34,018 nt of DNA. It comes from an uncultured Duncaniella sp. GTDB taxonomy: Bacteria; Bacteroidota; Bacteroidia; Bacteroidales; Muribaculaceae. The notes under the pieces are model-generated. The model worked only from the letters and a program-made list of their open reading frames with translations, did not search any database and was not told the DNA's origin. Shown one piece after another: positions 16,022-23,857 of this stretch. The position numbers were made by a program, and so were the translations under genes. Every line of letters begins with the position of its first letter. Positions within the stretch are counted from its first letter, which is position 1. The stretch covers positions 1 through 34,018 of the forward strand of contig CAJUKP010000025.1 in the NCBI GenBank assembly GCA_910587165.1, read 5' to 3'.

Positions 16022-16459
16022 ATGTGGTTCGAAACTAAAGTACGCTACGACAAGACAATGGAAAACGGCTCGATCAAGAAAGTGACCGAAGCCTTCATGG
16101 TAGATGCCCTCTCGTTCACCGAGGCAGAGGCCCGCATCACCGAGGAAATAGCCCACTTTACCTCCGAGTTCAACGTCTCGGCCGTCAAGATCTCCAAGAT
16201 TTCCGAGATCTTCCGCGAGCGCATCGGAGACAAGTGGTATCTTGTCAAGGTGGCTTTCATCACTCTCGACGAGAAAACCGCCGTCGAGAAGAAGTCCATC
16301 TCACAGATTCTCGTATCGGCCGACAGCTTCAAGGAAGCATACGACAATTTCATGGAGGGCATGAAAAGCACCATGGCCGACTTTGAGATCAACACCATCC
16401 AGGAGACTCCGATCCTCGACGTCTACGACGCCGACCTTGGAGGAAAGAAGGAGGATTGA
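16022..16459 (+). CDS. DUF4494 family protein
   Basis: A 145-residue cytoplasmic protein that I recognise as DUF4494, a family of unknown function largely confined to Bacteroidetes. It begins WFETKVRYDKTMENG and has alternating strand-helix patterns with KISEIFRERIGDKWYLVKV in the middle. There is no signal peptide, no membrane segment and no enzyme motif. It ends three bases before the YggS-type gene, so the two are co-transcribed. Confidence 0.82.
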   Translation: MWFETKVRYDKTMENGSIKKVTEAFMVDALSFTEAEARITEEIAHFTSEFNVSAVKISKISEIFRERIGDKWYLVKVAFITLDEKTAVEKKSISQILVSADSFKEAYDNFMEGMKSTMADFEINTIQETPILDVYDADLGGKKED

Positions 16460-16462
16460 GCC

Positions 16463-17134
16463 ATGGAGACTGTCACATCCCGTCTCAACGACCTGCGGAA
16501 GCTGATTCCGTCAGGGGTGGAACTCGTGGCCGTCTCAAAGTTCCATCCCGCCGGTGCGCTGCGCGAGGCCTATGAGGCCGGCCAGCGCATCTTCGGCGAG
16601 AGCCGCGCGCCTGAGCTGGTGGCGAAGGCCGGCGAACTGCCCGGTGATATCAGTTGGCACTTCATCGGTCATCTGCAGACCAACAAGGTGCGCGCCATCA
16701 TGCCTCACGTGTCGCTGATCCACAGCGTCGACTCCCTGAAACTTCTCACGCTCATCGACGCCGAGGCCGCGAGAATCGGCCGCACGGTCGATGTGCTCAT
16801 GCAGCTTCATGTGGCGCGTGAGGAAACCAAGTTCGGGCTCACACCCGATGAAATGCTCGGGCTGCTTACTCCGCCGCTTGTCGAAAGCCTCACCAATACA
16901 CGCATAACGGGTGTGATGGGAATGGCCTCGAACACCGACGATGAGGACCGGATACGCCGGGACTTCCATGAGATCCGCTCGACCTTCGCACATCTCGCCT
17001 CAACCGTATTCGCCGGCCGGCCGGAATTCAAGGTGGTGAGTATGGGCATGAGCCATGACTGGCCCATAGCCGTAGACGAAGGCGCAAATATGATACGTGT
17101 CGGAACAACCATATTCGGAGACAGGGAATACTGA
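16463..17134 (+). CDS. YggS/PLPBP-family pyridoxal phosphate protein
   Basis: A 223-residue PLP homeostasis protein with an alanine-racemase-like barrel and no known catalytic activity. Lys26 in VAVSKFHP should carry the cofactor. Other family marks are FGESRAPELV (usually FGENR or FGESR), WHFIGHLQTNK, and SMGMSHDWPIAVDEGA near the C-terminus. The start three bases after the DUF4494 stop gives the usual length. A short tandem duplication spans its stop codon and the gap to the next gene. Confidence 0.94.
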   Translation: METVTSRLNDLRKLIPSGVELVAVSKFHPAGALREAYEAGQRIFGESRAPELVAKAGELPGDISWHFIGHLQTNKVRAIMPHVSLIHSVDSLKLLTLIDAEAARIGRTVDVLMQLHVAREETKFGLTPDEMLGLLTPPLVESLTNTRITGVMGMASNTDDEDRIRRDFHEIRSTFAHLASTVFAGRPEFKVVSMGMSHDWPIAVDEGANMIRVGTTIFGDREY

Positions 17135-17157
17135 AAATAGAGAATACTGAAAATAAT
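17126..17157 (+). repeat. 16-bp tandem duplication between yggS-type gene and epimerase gene
   Basis: GAATACTGAAAATA occurs at 17126 and again at 17142, in tandem. The first copy contains the stop codon of the PLP-protein gene, and the second runs into the ATG of the epimerase gene at 17156. Confidence 0.8.
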
Positions 17158-18319
17158 GAAAATAGCCATCGCCACCGGTACACGCGCCGACTGGGGTCTG
17201 CTCAGTCCGGTGGCCTGTGCCCTGTCACGCCGTCCGGATTGCCGGGTGGAGATCCTTGCCACAAATATGCACCTGTCACCTCTCTACGGTGACACTATAA
17301 ACGAGATCGTGGCCGATGGTTTCGGCGGTTGCATAACCCGGGTGGAGATGCCTGTGGGGACCAATGACCCCGTCGGCGCCGTCGAAGCCATGGCGGTCTG
17401 CATGACCGGAATGGCCCGCGCGCTCCGTGAGCTCGCGCCCGACCTGATCGTAATCCTCGGCGACCGGTTCGAGATGCTCGCGACCGCCACCGCTGCGCTC
17501 ATGCTCAGAGTGCCGATAGTCCATATTGCCGGTGGAGAGATATCCGAGGGTGCCGTGGACGACTCGATCCGCCACGCCATCACAAAGATGGCCTCTCTAC
17601 ATCTCACCGCCACCGAGACCTACCGCCGGCGCGTGATCGCAATGGGGGAGGAACCCGGCAGGGTGATCAACACCGGAGCCATCGGAGTCTACAATATTCT
17701 CCACACCCCGCTTCTGAGCCGGGAGGAGCTTGCGGCCTCCGTCGGACTGCCATTCCGACCCGACACCCTGCTTGTGACATATCATCCGGCCACACTCGAC
17801 AGCGATGACCCGGCCATCCGCTGCCGCGCTCTGCTTGATGCGCTCGACCGCTTTCCGGAATCCGACCTCATCATCACCTATCCCAACAACGATCCGCGCG
17901 GACGGGTGATAATAGACATGATCGAGGCATACGGCAAGGCCAACCCTGAGCGGGTGAGGGTGATCCCCTCTCTCGGAAAGTTGCGATATCTCTCCGCCCT
18001 GCGCTATGTGAGCGCGGTGGTGGGCAACTCGTCAAGTGGCATAGTCGAAGTGCCTTCAATGGGTATACCCACCGTGGACATAGGCATCCGCCAGCGCGGA
18101 CGCCTATGCTCGGATTCTGTGATCCACTGCGGCGACTCGGCCCCTGAAATAGCGGCCGCAATCGCCGAAGCCCTGTCACCGGAAGGACGCGCGAGGGCCT
18201 TGACCTCACCCAATCCCTATTCCCGGCCGGACACCCTCGACATCATGGTGGATGCCATCACCGGCACACCGCCGCATATTCTCCTAAGCAAGAAATTCCA
18301 CGACATATCACCATCATGA
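17156..18319 (+). CDS. Hydrolysing UDP-N-acetylglucosamine 2-epimerase (NeuC/LegG-like)
   Basis: A 387-residue enzyme of the NeuC/LegG family. It releases UDP while inverting C2 of a UDP-N-acetyl-hexosamine, giving the free mannosamine-type sugar used to build nonulosonic acids. Evidence: the N-terminal ATGTRADWGLLSPV, LGDRFEM at 101-107, and the strongly conserved block from His123 (HIAGGEISEGA then DDSIRHA). The next two genes, with ATGA overlaps, activate a nonulosonic acid and make a GDP-sugar, which favours legionaminic acid (LegG) over sialic acid (NeuC). That choice is an inference from context; the sequence alone does not fix the substrate. Confidence 0.9.
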   Translation: MKIAIATGTRADWGLLSPVACALSRRPDCRVEILATNMHLSPLYGDTINEIVADGFGGCITRVEMPVGTNDPVGAVEAMAVCMTGMARALRELAPDLIVILGDRFEMLATATAALMLRVPIVHIAGGEISEGAVDDSIRHAITKMASLHLTATETYRRRVIAMGEEPGRVINTGAIGVYNILHTPLLSREELAASVGLPFRPDTLLVTYHPATLDSDDPAIRCRALLDALDRFPESDLIITYPNNDPRGRVIIDMIEAYGKANPERVRVIPSLGKLRYLSALRYVSAVVGNSSSGIVEVPSMGIPTVDIGIRQRGRLCSDSVIHCGDSAPEIAAAIAEALSPEGRARALTSPNPYSRPDTLDIMVDAITGTPPHILLSKKFHDISPS

Positions 18320-19008
18320 CCGATCCAGCCTCAGCTCTCTATGTCATACCCGCCCGAGGAGGCAGCAAGGGGATACCGCGCAAGAACATCAAGCTTCTTG
18401 CCGGACGCCCGCTCATCCATTATTCCATCGACGTGGCCCGTTCGCTGGCTCCCGACAGGCAGATAATAGTCTCGTCTGACGACGACGAGATCATCAGCGT
18501 GGCGGGCATGACCGGACTTGAGGTCGGTTACCGCCGTCCGGCCTCGCTCGGCGGCGACACCGCGGGCTCGCGTGAGGTCATACTCGATGCCATGGATCAT
18601 GCCGACAGCAAGGGAATAGACTATAGCTGCGTGGTGCTCCTGCAACCCACCTCACCGCTGCGCACAGCCGACGACGTGAGAGGCTGTCTCGATCTTTACA
18701 CCCCCGGGACCGATATGGTGGTGAGTGTGGCTCCGGCCGCCTGCAACCCCTACTACGACTGCTTCGAGACCGGAGCCGACGGCGCGCTCCATGTCTCGAA
18801 AGGCGACGGACTCTTCACCAGACGCCAGGATGCCCCGGCCGCCTGGCAGTTCAACGGCGCCGTCTATGTGATCAACCCCCGTTCCATCCGCGAGATGCCG
18901 CTCGGAGCATTCCCGAGGCGCATTCCCTTCGTGATGCCCCGCGAGCGCTCGATCGACCTCGACACCCCGCTCGACTGGATGGTGATGGAAAAAATTCTCG
19001 AACGATGA
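18316..19008 (+). CDS. CMP-nonulosonic acid cytidylyltransferase (NeuA/LegF-like)
   Basis: A 230-residue nucleotidyltransferase that activates a nonulosonic acid with CTP to the CMP-sugar. The signature IPARGGSKGIPRKNI is at residues 11-25, followed by LAGRPLIHYSID, VSSDDDEI and LLQPTSPLRTADD, all typical of the sialic/legionaminic/pseudaminic acid synthetases. It overlaps the epimerase gene and the next gene by ATGA on both sides, so the three are one unit. No synthase (NeuB/LegI type) lies in the window, so the acid itself must be made from genes elsewhere or taken up. Confidence 0.92.
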   Translation: MTDPASALYVIPARGGSKGIPRKNIKLLAGRPLIHYSIDVARSLAPDRQIIVSSDDDEIISVAGMTGLEVGYRRPASLGGDTAGSREVILDAMDHADSKGIDYSCVVLLQPTSPLRTADDVRGCLDLYTPGTDMVVSVAPAACNPYYDCFETGADGALHVSKGDGLFTRRQDAPAAWQFNGAVYVINPRSIREMPLGAFPRRIPFVMPRERSIDLDTPLDWMVMEKILER

Positions 19009-20063
19009 AACGCCACATCATACAGCAGTCAGCCTCGCTCATCGAAGCCCTCGACCGGCTCAACAACCTCTCGGGAGAAATGATGACCCTGCTTGTCACC
19101 GCCCCCGACGGCAGAATGACGGGCACTCTCACCGACGGCGACATACGCCGCGCCCTGTTGCGCGGACTCCCCCTCTCGGCTCCCGCCTCCGAGGCCATGC
19201 GCCGCGACTTCCGTTTCATCAGCGAAGGCTCTGACGCGGTGGCCACCATAAGGGAGCTGCGCGGATTGCGCATCCGCCTCATCCCGGTGCTTGACAGCAA
19301 CGGGCGGATCACACGGACAATCGACACTTCCGTCACATCGACCGTCCTGCCGCTCAGAGCCATCCTCATGGCCGGAGGGAAGGGCGAAAGGCTGCGTCCT
19401 CTCACACTCGACACACCCAAACCGCTGCTGCCCGTGGGCGACCGTGCCATCATAGACCACAACGTGGCCGCTCTCGCCGAAGTCGGCATAGACCACATCT
19501 CGGTCACGGTGAACTATCTCGCCGAGAAAATCGAGGAACACTTCGCCGATCCGGTGGCCGGAGTCAATGTGCGCTGTGTGCGCGAGCCGGCACCGCTCGG
19601 GACACTCGGCTCGGCAGCCTACTGTGATATCCCCGCCGACGGAAACACACTCGTGATGAACTCCGACCTCCTCACGACGGTCTCGTTCGAGGATATGTAT
19701 CTCCACCATGTCGCCGAAAAGGCAGATATAACCATCGCCGCCATCCCCTACAACGTCTCTGTCCCCTACGCCATACTCTCCACTGAAGGCTCACAGGTGA
19801 AAGCTCTCGAGGAAAAGCCCTCCTACTCATTCTATGCCAACGCCGGCATCTACATAATCTCCAATCGCCTGCTCCGCACCATCACACCCGGCGAGCGCAC
19901 CGATGCCACCGACATGATAGAATCCACCATCGCCTCCGGCGGAAAGGTGACATTCTTTCCCATCTCCGGCACATGGATAGACATCGGCTCACCGGCTGAC
20001 TATGCCCATGCCTGTCAGCTCATGCGCCACGCCATGAACCCGCGACGTCCGCAGGTGTTCTAA
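19005..20063 (+). CDS. CBS-domain nucleotidyltransferase (PtmE-like)
   Basis: A 352-residue protein: a CBS-domain pair at about 1-115 (LTDGDIRRALL is typical) fused to a sugar-phosphate nucleotidyltransferase at about 118-345. The transferase shows LMAGGKGERLRPLT at 121-134, Lys139-Pro (TPKP), and NSDLLT with metal-binding Asp221. This domain order is that of PtmE, the glucosamine-1-phosphate guanylyltransferase of the Campylobacter legionaminic acid route, where GDP-sugars are the intermediates. A caution is that the adjacent epimerase is a UDP-sugar type in most relatives. It is the last gene of the three-gene overlap cluster. I consider a hexose-1-phosphate nucleotidyltransferase certain and the PtmE role likely. 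Confidence 0.85.
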   Translation: MKRHIIQQSASLIEALDRLNNLSGEMMTLLVTAPDGRMTGTLTDGDIRRALLRGLPLSAPASEAMRRDFRFISEGSDAVATIRELRGLRIRLIPVLDSNGRITRTIDTSVTSTVLPLRAILMAGGKGERLRPLTLDTPKPLLPVGDRAIIDHNVAALAEVGIDHISVTVNYLAEKIEEHFADPVAGVNVRCVREPAPLGTLGSAAYCDIPADGNTLVMNSDLLTTVSFEDMYLHHVAEKADITIAAIPYNVSVPYAILSTEGSQVKALEEKPSYSFYANAGIYIISNRLLRTITPGERTDATDMIESTIASGGKVTFFPISGTWIDIGSPADYAHACQLMRHAMNPRRPQVF

Positions 20064-20067
20064 AAAT

Positions 20068-20101
20068 AAGGGGAGATTCCCGTAACAACCATCCTCCCCT
20101 T
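20068..20101 (+). terminator. Hairpin between PtmE-like gene and obgE
   Basis: AAGGGGAG (20068-20075) and CTCCCCTT (20094-20101) pair perfectly over an 18-base loop. No T-run follows, so it is a weak or partial terminator at best; it might instead affect obgE expression. Confidence 0.35.
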
Positions 20102-20138
20102 CATATTCCAGTCCCATCAATTCAGAATTCCCTCCATA

Positions 20139-21335
20139 ATGGCAGATTCCAACTTCATCGACTACGTAAAAGTCCTGTGCCGATCCGGCAAAGGCGGCGC
20201 CGGCTCGCGCCACTTCCACCGTGCGAAATACGTTCCCAAAGGGGGACCCGACGGCGGCGACGGCGGCCGCGGCGGCCACATCATACTCCGTGGCAATTCT
20301 CATATGTGGACACTGCTTCCACTACGCTACCGCCGCCACATCTTCGCCGGAAACGGCCAGAGCGGATCGGGTGGCCGATCGTTCGGCAAGGATGGCGACG
20401 ATGTGATCGTGGAGGTGCCTTGCGGCACTGTGGTGTTCGATGCCGACACCGGCGAGTTTCTCTGTGAGGTGACCGCCGACGGCGAGGAGGTGAAGCTCCT
20501 GCGCGGAGGCCGCGGAGGTCTCGGCAACTGGCATTTCAAATCGCCCACCAACCGCACACCCCGCTATGCACAGCCCGGCGAACCGGCCATAGAGAAGTCA
20601 ATCATCATGGAGCTCAAGCTGCTCGCCGACGTAGGTCTCGTTGGATTCCCCAATGCCGGAAAATCCACCCTCCTCTCGGCCATCTCAGCCGCCCGTCCGA
20701 AGATTGCCGACTACCCCTTCACCACCATGGAGCCACAGCTCGGCATCGTATCCTACCGTGGCGACCGTTCCTTCGTGATGGCCGACATCCCCGGTATCAT
20801 CGAGGGAGCCAGCGAGGGAAAGGGTCTCGGACTGCGCTTCCTGCGCCACATCGAGCGCAACGCGGTGCTCCTGTTCATGGTGCCTGCCGATGCCGACGAT
20901 ATCAAGACACAATATGAGATCCTCGCCTCAGAACTCGAGAAATTCAATCCCCAGCTTGTCGACAAGCCCCGTGTGCTCGCAATATCCAAGAGCGATATGC
21001 TCGACGACGAGTTGCGCGAGGAGATGTCCCGCACCCTCCCCGAAGGTGTGCCCCACATATTCATCTCCGCTGTCACCGGACAGGGCATCACCGAACTCAA
21101 GGATATCCTTTGGGGCGAGATCACCGATGAACGTAACCGCATAGAAGTATCACCCATCACCCACCGTCCGCTTGACGGGCACCACCGTGTCCGCGAGGAG
21201 GATGAGTTCATATTCGAGAACGTGCCCGCCATGCCTGAAGATGATCCCGACGACCAGGAAGAATGGGACGACGAGGACTTCGAAGGGGAGGACTACGGAT
21301 ACGAGATGCTTGACGAGGACGATCCGCGTGGCTGA
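20139..21335 (+). CDS. obgE: Obg-family GTPase (ObgE/CgtA)
   Basis: A 398-residue GTPase that binds the large ribosomal subunit. The glycine-rich Obg fold spans about 1-158 (GPDGGDGGRGGHIIL is typical). The G domain follows: GFPNAGKST from 169, DYPFTT at 191-196, DIPG at 216-219 and a SKSD motif in VLAISKSDML. The C-terminus from about 350 is a long acidic tail (EDDPDDQEEWDDED), as in many Bacteroidetes homologues. Its last eight bases overlap the GTG start of yraN. Confidence 0.97.
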   Translation: MADSNFIDYVKVLCRSGKGGAGSRHFHRAKYVPKGGPDGGDGGRGGHIILRGNSHMWTLLPLRYRRHIFAGNGQSGSGGRSFGKDGDDVIVEVPCGTVVFDADTGEFLCEVTADGEEVKLLRGGRGGLGNWHFKSPTNRTPRYAQPGEPAIEKSIIMELKLLADVGLVGFPNAGKSTLLSAISAARPKIADYPFTTMEPQLGIVSYRGDRSFVMADIPGIIEGASEGKGLGLRFLRHIERNAVLLFMVPADADDIKTQYEILASELEKFNPQLVDKPRVLAISKSDMLDDELREEMSRTLPEGVPHIFISAVTGQGITELKDILWGEITDERNRIEVSPITHRPLDGHHRVREEDEFIFENVPAMPEDDPDDQEEWDDEDFEGEDYGYEMLDEDDPRG

Positions 21336-21699
21336 GCATAACTCACTCGGAGCCTGGGGGGAGAAGCTCGCACGCGAGCTTCTCCTCACGCAAGGCTACA
21401 CCATAGGGGCCGAAAATACACGTTATGGCAATGTGGAGATCGACTTCATCGCTTTCAAGGATGATATGGTCGTGTTTGTCGAGGTCAAGACCCGCAGCAC
21501 AGATTTCATAGACCCCATGGAGGCCGTGGATCGGCGCAAGCAGGCAAGGATGGTGAGAGCTGCCGATGCCTATCTCCGCGACTATGATCTGACGCTCGAC
21601 TACCGCTTCGATGTGATACTTGTCATAGGCACTCCGGAGGACGGTCACACCATCGAGCACATCCCGGATGCCTTCATGCCGCCTATGTTTTCAAGGTAA
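21328..21699 (+). CDS. YraN/UPF0102 family nuclease-like protein
   Basis: A 123-residue protein with an endonuclease-like fold. The conserved pattern is GAWGEKLARELL, YGNVEIDFIA and FVEVKTR, matching the PD-(D/E)xK core (Asp in EIDFIA, Glu and Lys in VEVK). Its biological role is not settled. The start is GTG at 21328, eight bases inside the end of obgE; longer readings from 21172 run through the acidic tail of obgE in another frame and are not family-like. No in-frame ATG gives the full N-terminus. Confidence 0.88.
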   Translation: MAEHNSLGAWGEKLARELLLTQGYTIGAENTRYGNVEIDFIAFKDDMVVFVEVKTRSTDFIDPMEAVDRRKQARMVRAADAYLRDYDLTLDYRFDVILVIGTPEDGHTIEHIPDAFMPPMFSR

Positions 21700-21771
21700 T
21701 TATCAAGGCAATTAATCAAATGTGATTAGTCCGTCCGCCACAGGTGAGAATAAAATCCCTCAAAATAGGTA

Positions 21772-21802
21772 TTTCCTGTATTGCGGATTCTATCTACCTT
21801 TG
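21772..21802 (+). promoter_or_regulatory. Candidate promoter for an intergenic small RNA
   Basis: TTTC (21772-21775), one base from the TTTG consensus, stands exactly 19 bases before TACCTTTG (21795-21802). The arrangement matches Bacteroidetes promoters. No gene starts downstream on this strand before the terminator at 21867. Confidence 0.6.
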
Positions 21803-21807
21803 CATAC

Positions 21808-21907
21808 GGATAATTATACTACTGAACAGATAAATTAGTTCTCATAAGTGATTGAGTAAAGATTTGACCGGCTCCAGGTTGCGACAACCCGGAGCCGGTA
21901 TTTTTTT
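21808..21907 (+). ncRNA. Candidate small RNA, about 100 nt
   Basis: A promoter-like TTTC-N19-TACCTTTG is followed, with no reading frame of note, by about 60 AT-rich bases and then a classic intrinsic terminator. The unit lies between the end of yraN and a large palindromic repeat, in a region where both neighbouring genes converge. It does not resemble tRNA, 6S or tmRNA to my eye. Alternatively the terminator simply ends the obgE-yraN transcript and the promoter is chance. Confidence 0.45.
21867..21907 (+). terminator. Strong intrinsic terminator downstream of yraN
   Basis: A nine-pair stem ACCGGCTCC/GGAGCCGGT, one A-C mismatch and five further pairs GGTTG/CAACC close on a CGA loop. A run of seven T follows at 21901-21907. 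It ends transcription coming from yraN or from the candidate small RNA. Confidence 0.9.
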
Positions 21908-21921
21908 GTTACCGGTCGGGA

Positions 21922-22087
21922 AAAGTTACCTATATCAGGACAAGGGTACAAAAGACCAAAAGGACAAAAGAAACAGATTTTTTATTTTTTGATCAGATAT
22001 TATCAACTTGATTAATAATCTGATTCAAAAAGATTTGTTTCTTTTGTCCTTTTGGTCTTTTGTACCCTTGTCCTGATCGGTAACTTT
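21922..22087. repeat. Long palindromic repeat, copy A
   Basis: This 166-bp element has outer arms of nine bases (AAAGTTACC at 21922, GGTAACTTT at 22079) and a perfect 42-base inverted repeat (21934-21975 with 22036-22077). A 60-base AT-rich centre holds its own seven-pair stem (ATCAGAT at 21992, ATCTGAT at 22018). A related copy lies at 33759-33910, sharing GTTACC, ATCAGGACAAGG and GAAACAGATTTTTT followed by GATCAG. It codes for nothing and lies between the convergent yraN and TPR genes, so it may also stop transcription from both sides. The family is unknown to me. Confidence 0.92.
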
Positions 22088-22097
22088 AACTTGTTGA

Positions 22098-23723
22098 TCA
22101 GAGTTTCTTCATAACCTCCTTGACGGGCTCGTTCTCGGGATCGAGTTCAAGCACCTTGGAGAAGAAGTCGCGGGCGGCAGCCTTGTCGCCGGAGTTCATG
22201 TAATATGAGCCCATGCGCATATAGGCGGTCATGTATGCGTCCTTGTATTTCTCCTTGTTGGCGGGATCGGCATCGTAGGCGGTAAGCATCTCCTCGTAGG
22301 TCTGGATGAGCTCGGGAGTGGTGTCGGCACCGTCACGCACCATGAGAAGAGTGGCCTTGTTGCGGTAGAGGGGACCCTTGTTGGCAGCCTCGGCGAGAGC
22401 CATGTCGATATACTTTATACCATTGTTGGCAGCCTCGGCGCGTTCGGGAGAACCTTCGGGCAACGAGAGGCCGAGATTCTTGTAGCGGTTGGAGAGGATG
22501 AAGTAGTCGTTGAGGGTGGCGTCACCTGCATCGACGAACTTCTGCATATATTCAACAGACTTTGCGTCGTTCTCGAGCTTGTTGTACATCTCGGAGATCT
22601 CGGCGAGCACCTGTTTGTTCTTCTCGGGATTGAGATTGTAGGCAGCCTCGTATGCGGCGATAGCCTCATCGGGACGGCCGAGCTTGCCGAGCACCTCGCC
22701 GTAGGTCATGTAGTCGGTGGCGGTGAACTTGGCGTTCTTGTGGGCGAAGAGCTTCTTGCCGGCTTCCTCAGCACCGGGATAATCCTCGAGAGCAGCCTTG
22801 TTGAGCATCACCATGCGCTGCATATACTCGTTGTCGGGGTCTTTTGCAAGCACCTGGTTGGCCATGTCGAGTGACTCCTGATACTTCTTGCCGAAGAAGA
22901 GGAGACCCGAGTAGCGCTGCTCGTCACCCTGGAAGTGGTTGGGGTTGTTCATGTACTTGCCATACTGTTCGGCAGCACGGGTGAACTGGTTGTTGTCATA
23001 ATACTTCTCAGCGAGCTCGCTCTGTGCGAGGGCCGAGGTGGGAAGTTTCTCGTTGAGCTCGACAAGCTTGCCGATGGCAAAATCGGAGTTCACCTTGTTG
23101 TAGAGGTTGGAGTACTTGACGTATGCCTCGGGGTTGATGTTGCCCGACTCCTCGTCATAGATCATGGCCTGCTCATAGTAGCCGGCAGCGACACCCTTGT
23201 CAAGATTCTTGGAGAGGTCACCCTGGAGCACATAGATCTGGGGTTCCTTGTTCTTCGACACCTTCATGCCCTGGGCGATATACTTGTCGATCTCCTTGGC
23301 GTAGGCCACAGGATCGACGTTGGCGTAGGCGCGGGCGATGGCTGCCATGAGGGCGGCATCTTTCTTGTTAAACGAGAGAGCCTGCTTGAACTGCTTCTCG
23401 GCCTCGGCTTTGTTGCCGCCGCGGAGAGCGATCTCGCCCAGACCCACATAATTGTAACCGTTCTGGGGATTGGCGGTCACACCCTTGTTGAAGTTTGAGG
23501 CAGCCTCGGCGGTATTGCCGTCGCGCAGATTGAGCGAGCCAAGATAGAAGTAGCTGACAGCCTTGTCTGTACCGGCATCGTTGAGAGTCTTCTCAAGAAT
23601 GGTCTTGGCCTTGTCAAAACGGTCGGCGTTGTAGTAGTCCACACCGTCCTGATAGCCACCCTGCGCGAGTGCGGTCAGGGCGAGTCCTCCCATGCAGAGG
23701 GAGAGCAGTGAGCGTAATTTCAT
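22098..23723 (-). CDS. Exported tetratricopeptide-repeat protein
   Basis: A 541-residue protein with a signal peptide (MKLRSLLSLCMGGLALTALA) and TPR units along its whole length: for example GVDYYNADRFDKA, YFYLGSLNLRDGNTAEA, GLGEIALRGGNKAEAEKQF and, at the end, FFSKVLELDPENEPV. It should act as a periplasmic or surface scaffold; its partner is not shown. It lies 134 bases after the PstS-like gene on the same strand. A similar pairing of PstS-like and TPR genes downstream of ExbB/ExbD/TonB genes is familiar from other Bacteroidales, but those energy-transducing genes are absent here. Confidence 0.88.
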   Translation of the reverse strand: MKLRSLLSLCMGGLALTALAQGGYQDGVDYYNADRFDKAKTILEKTLNDAGTDKAVSYFYLGSLNLRDGNTAEAASNFNKGVTANPQNGYNYVGLGEIALRGGNKAEAEKQFKQALSFNKKDAALMAAIARAYANVDPVAYAKEIDKYIAQGMKVSKNKEPQIYVLQGDLSKNLDKGVAAGYYEQAMIYDEESGNINPEAYVKYSNLYNKVNSDFAIGKLVELNEKLPTSALAQSELAEKYYDNNQFTRAAEQYGKYMNNPNHFQGDEQRYSGLLFFGKKYQESLDMANQVLAKDPDNEYMQRMVMLNKAALEDYPGAEEAGKKLFAHKNAKFTATDYMTYGEVLGKLGRPDEAIAAYEAAYNLNPEKNKQVLAEISEMYNKLENDAKSVEYMQKFVDAGDATLNDYFILSNRYKNLGLSLPEGSPERAEAANNGIKYIDMALAEAANKGPLYRNKATLLMVRDGADTTPELIQTYEEMLTAYDADPANKEKYKDAYMTAYMRMGSYYMNSGDKAAARDFFSKVLELDPENEPVKEVMKKL

Positions 23724-23857
23724 CGGAAAAAATAGTTTTCTATTGGTTTTTGATTATTGTCTAAGGCAAAAAAGTCTTTATCTCGGGATTTCTGTTTCTG
23801 TTTAAATGGGGAGACGTTAAAGTAAATAACGGTTTATTGTCGGATTTATTTTATCGC

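Noticed and set aside
21922..22087. Reading the palindrome as a CRISPR or an insertion sequence
   Set aside because: There is one inverted pair and no regularly spaced direct repeats, so it is not a CRISPR. It is too short for a transposase and has no clear target-site duplication.
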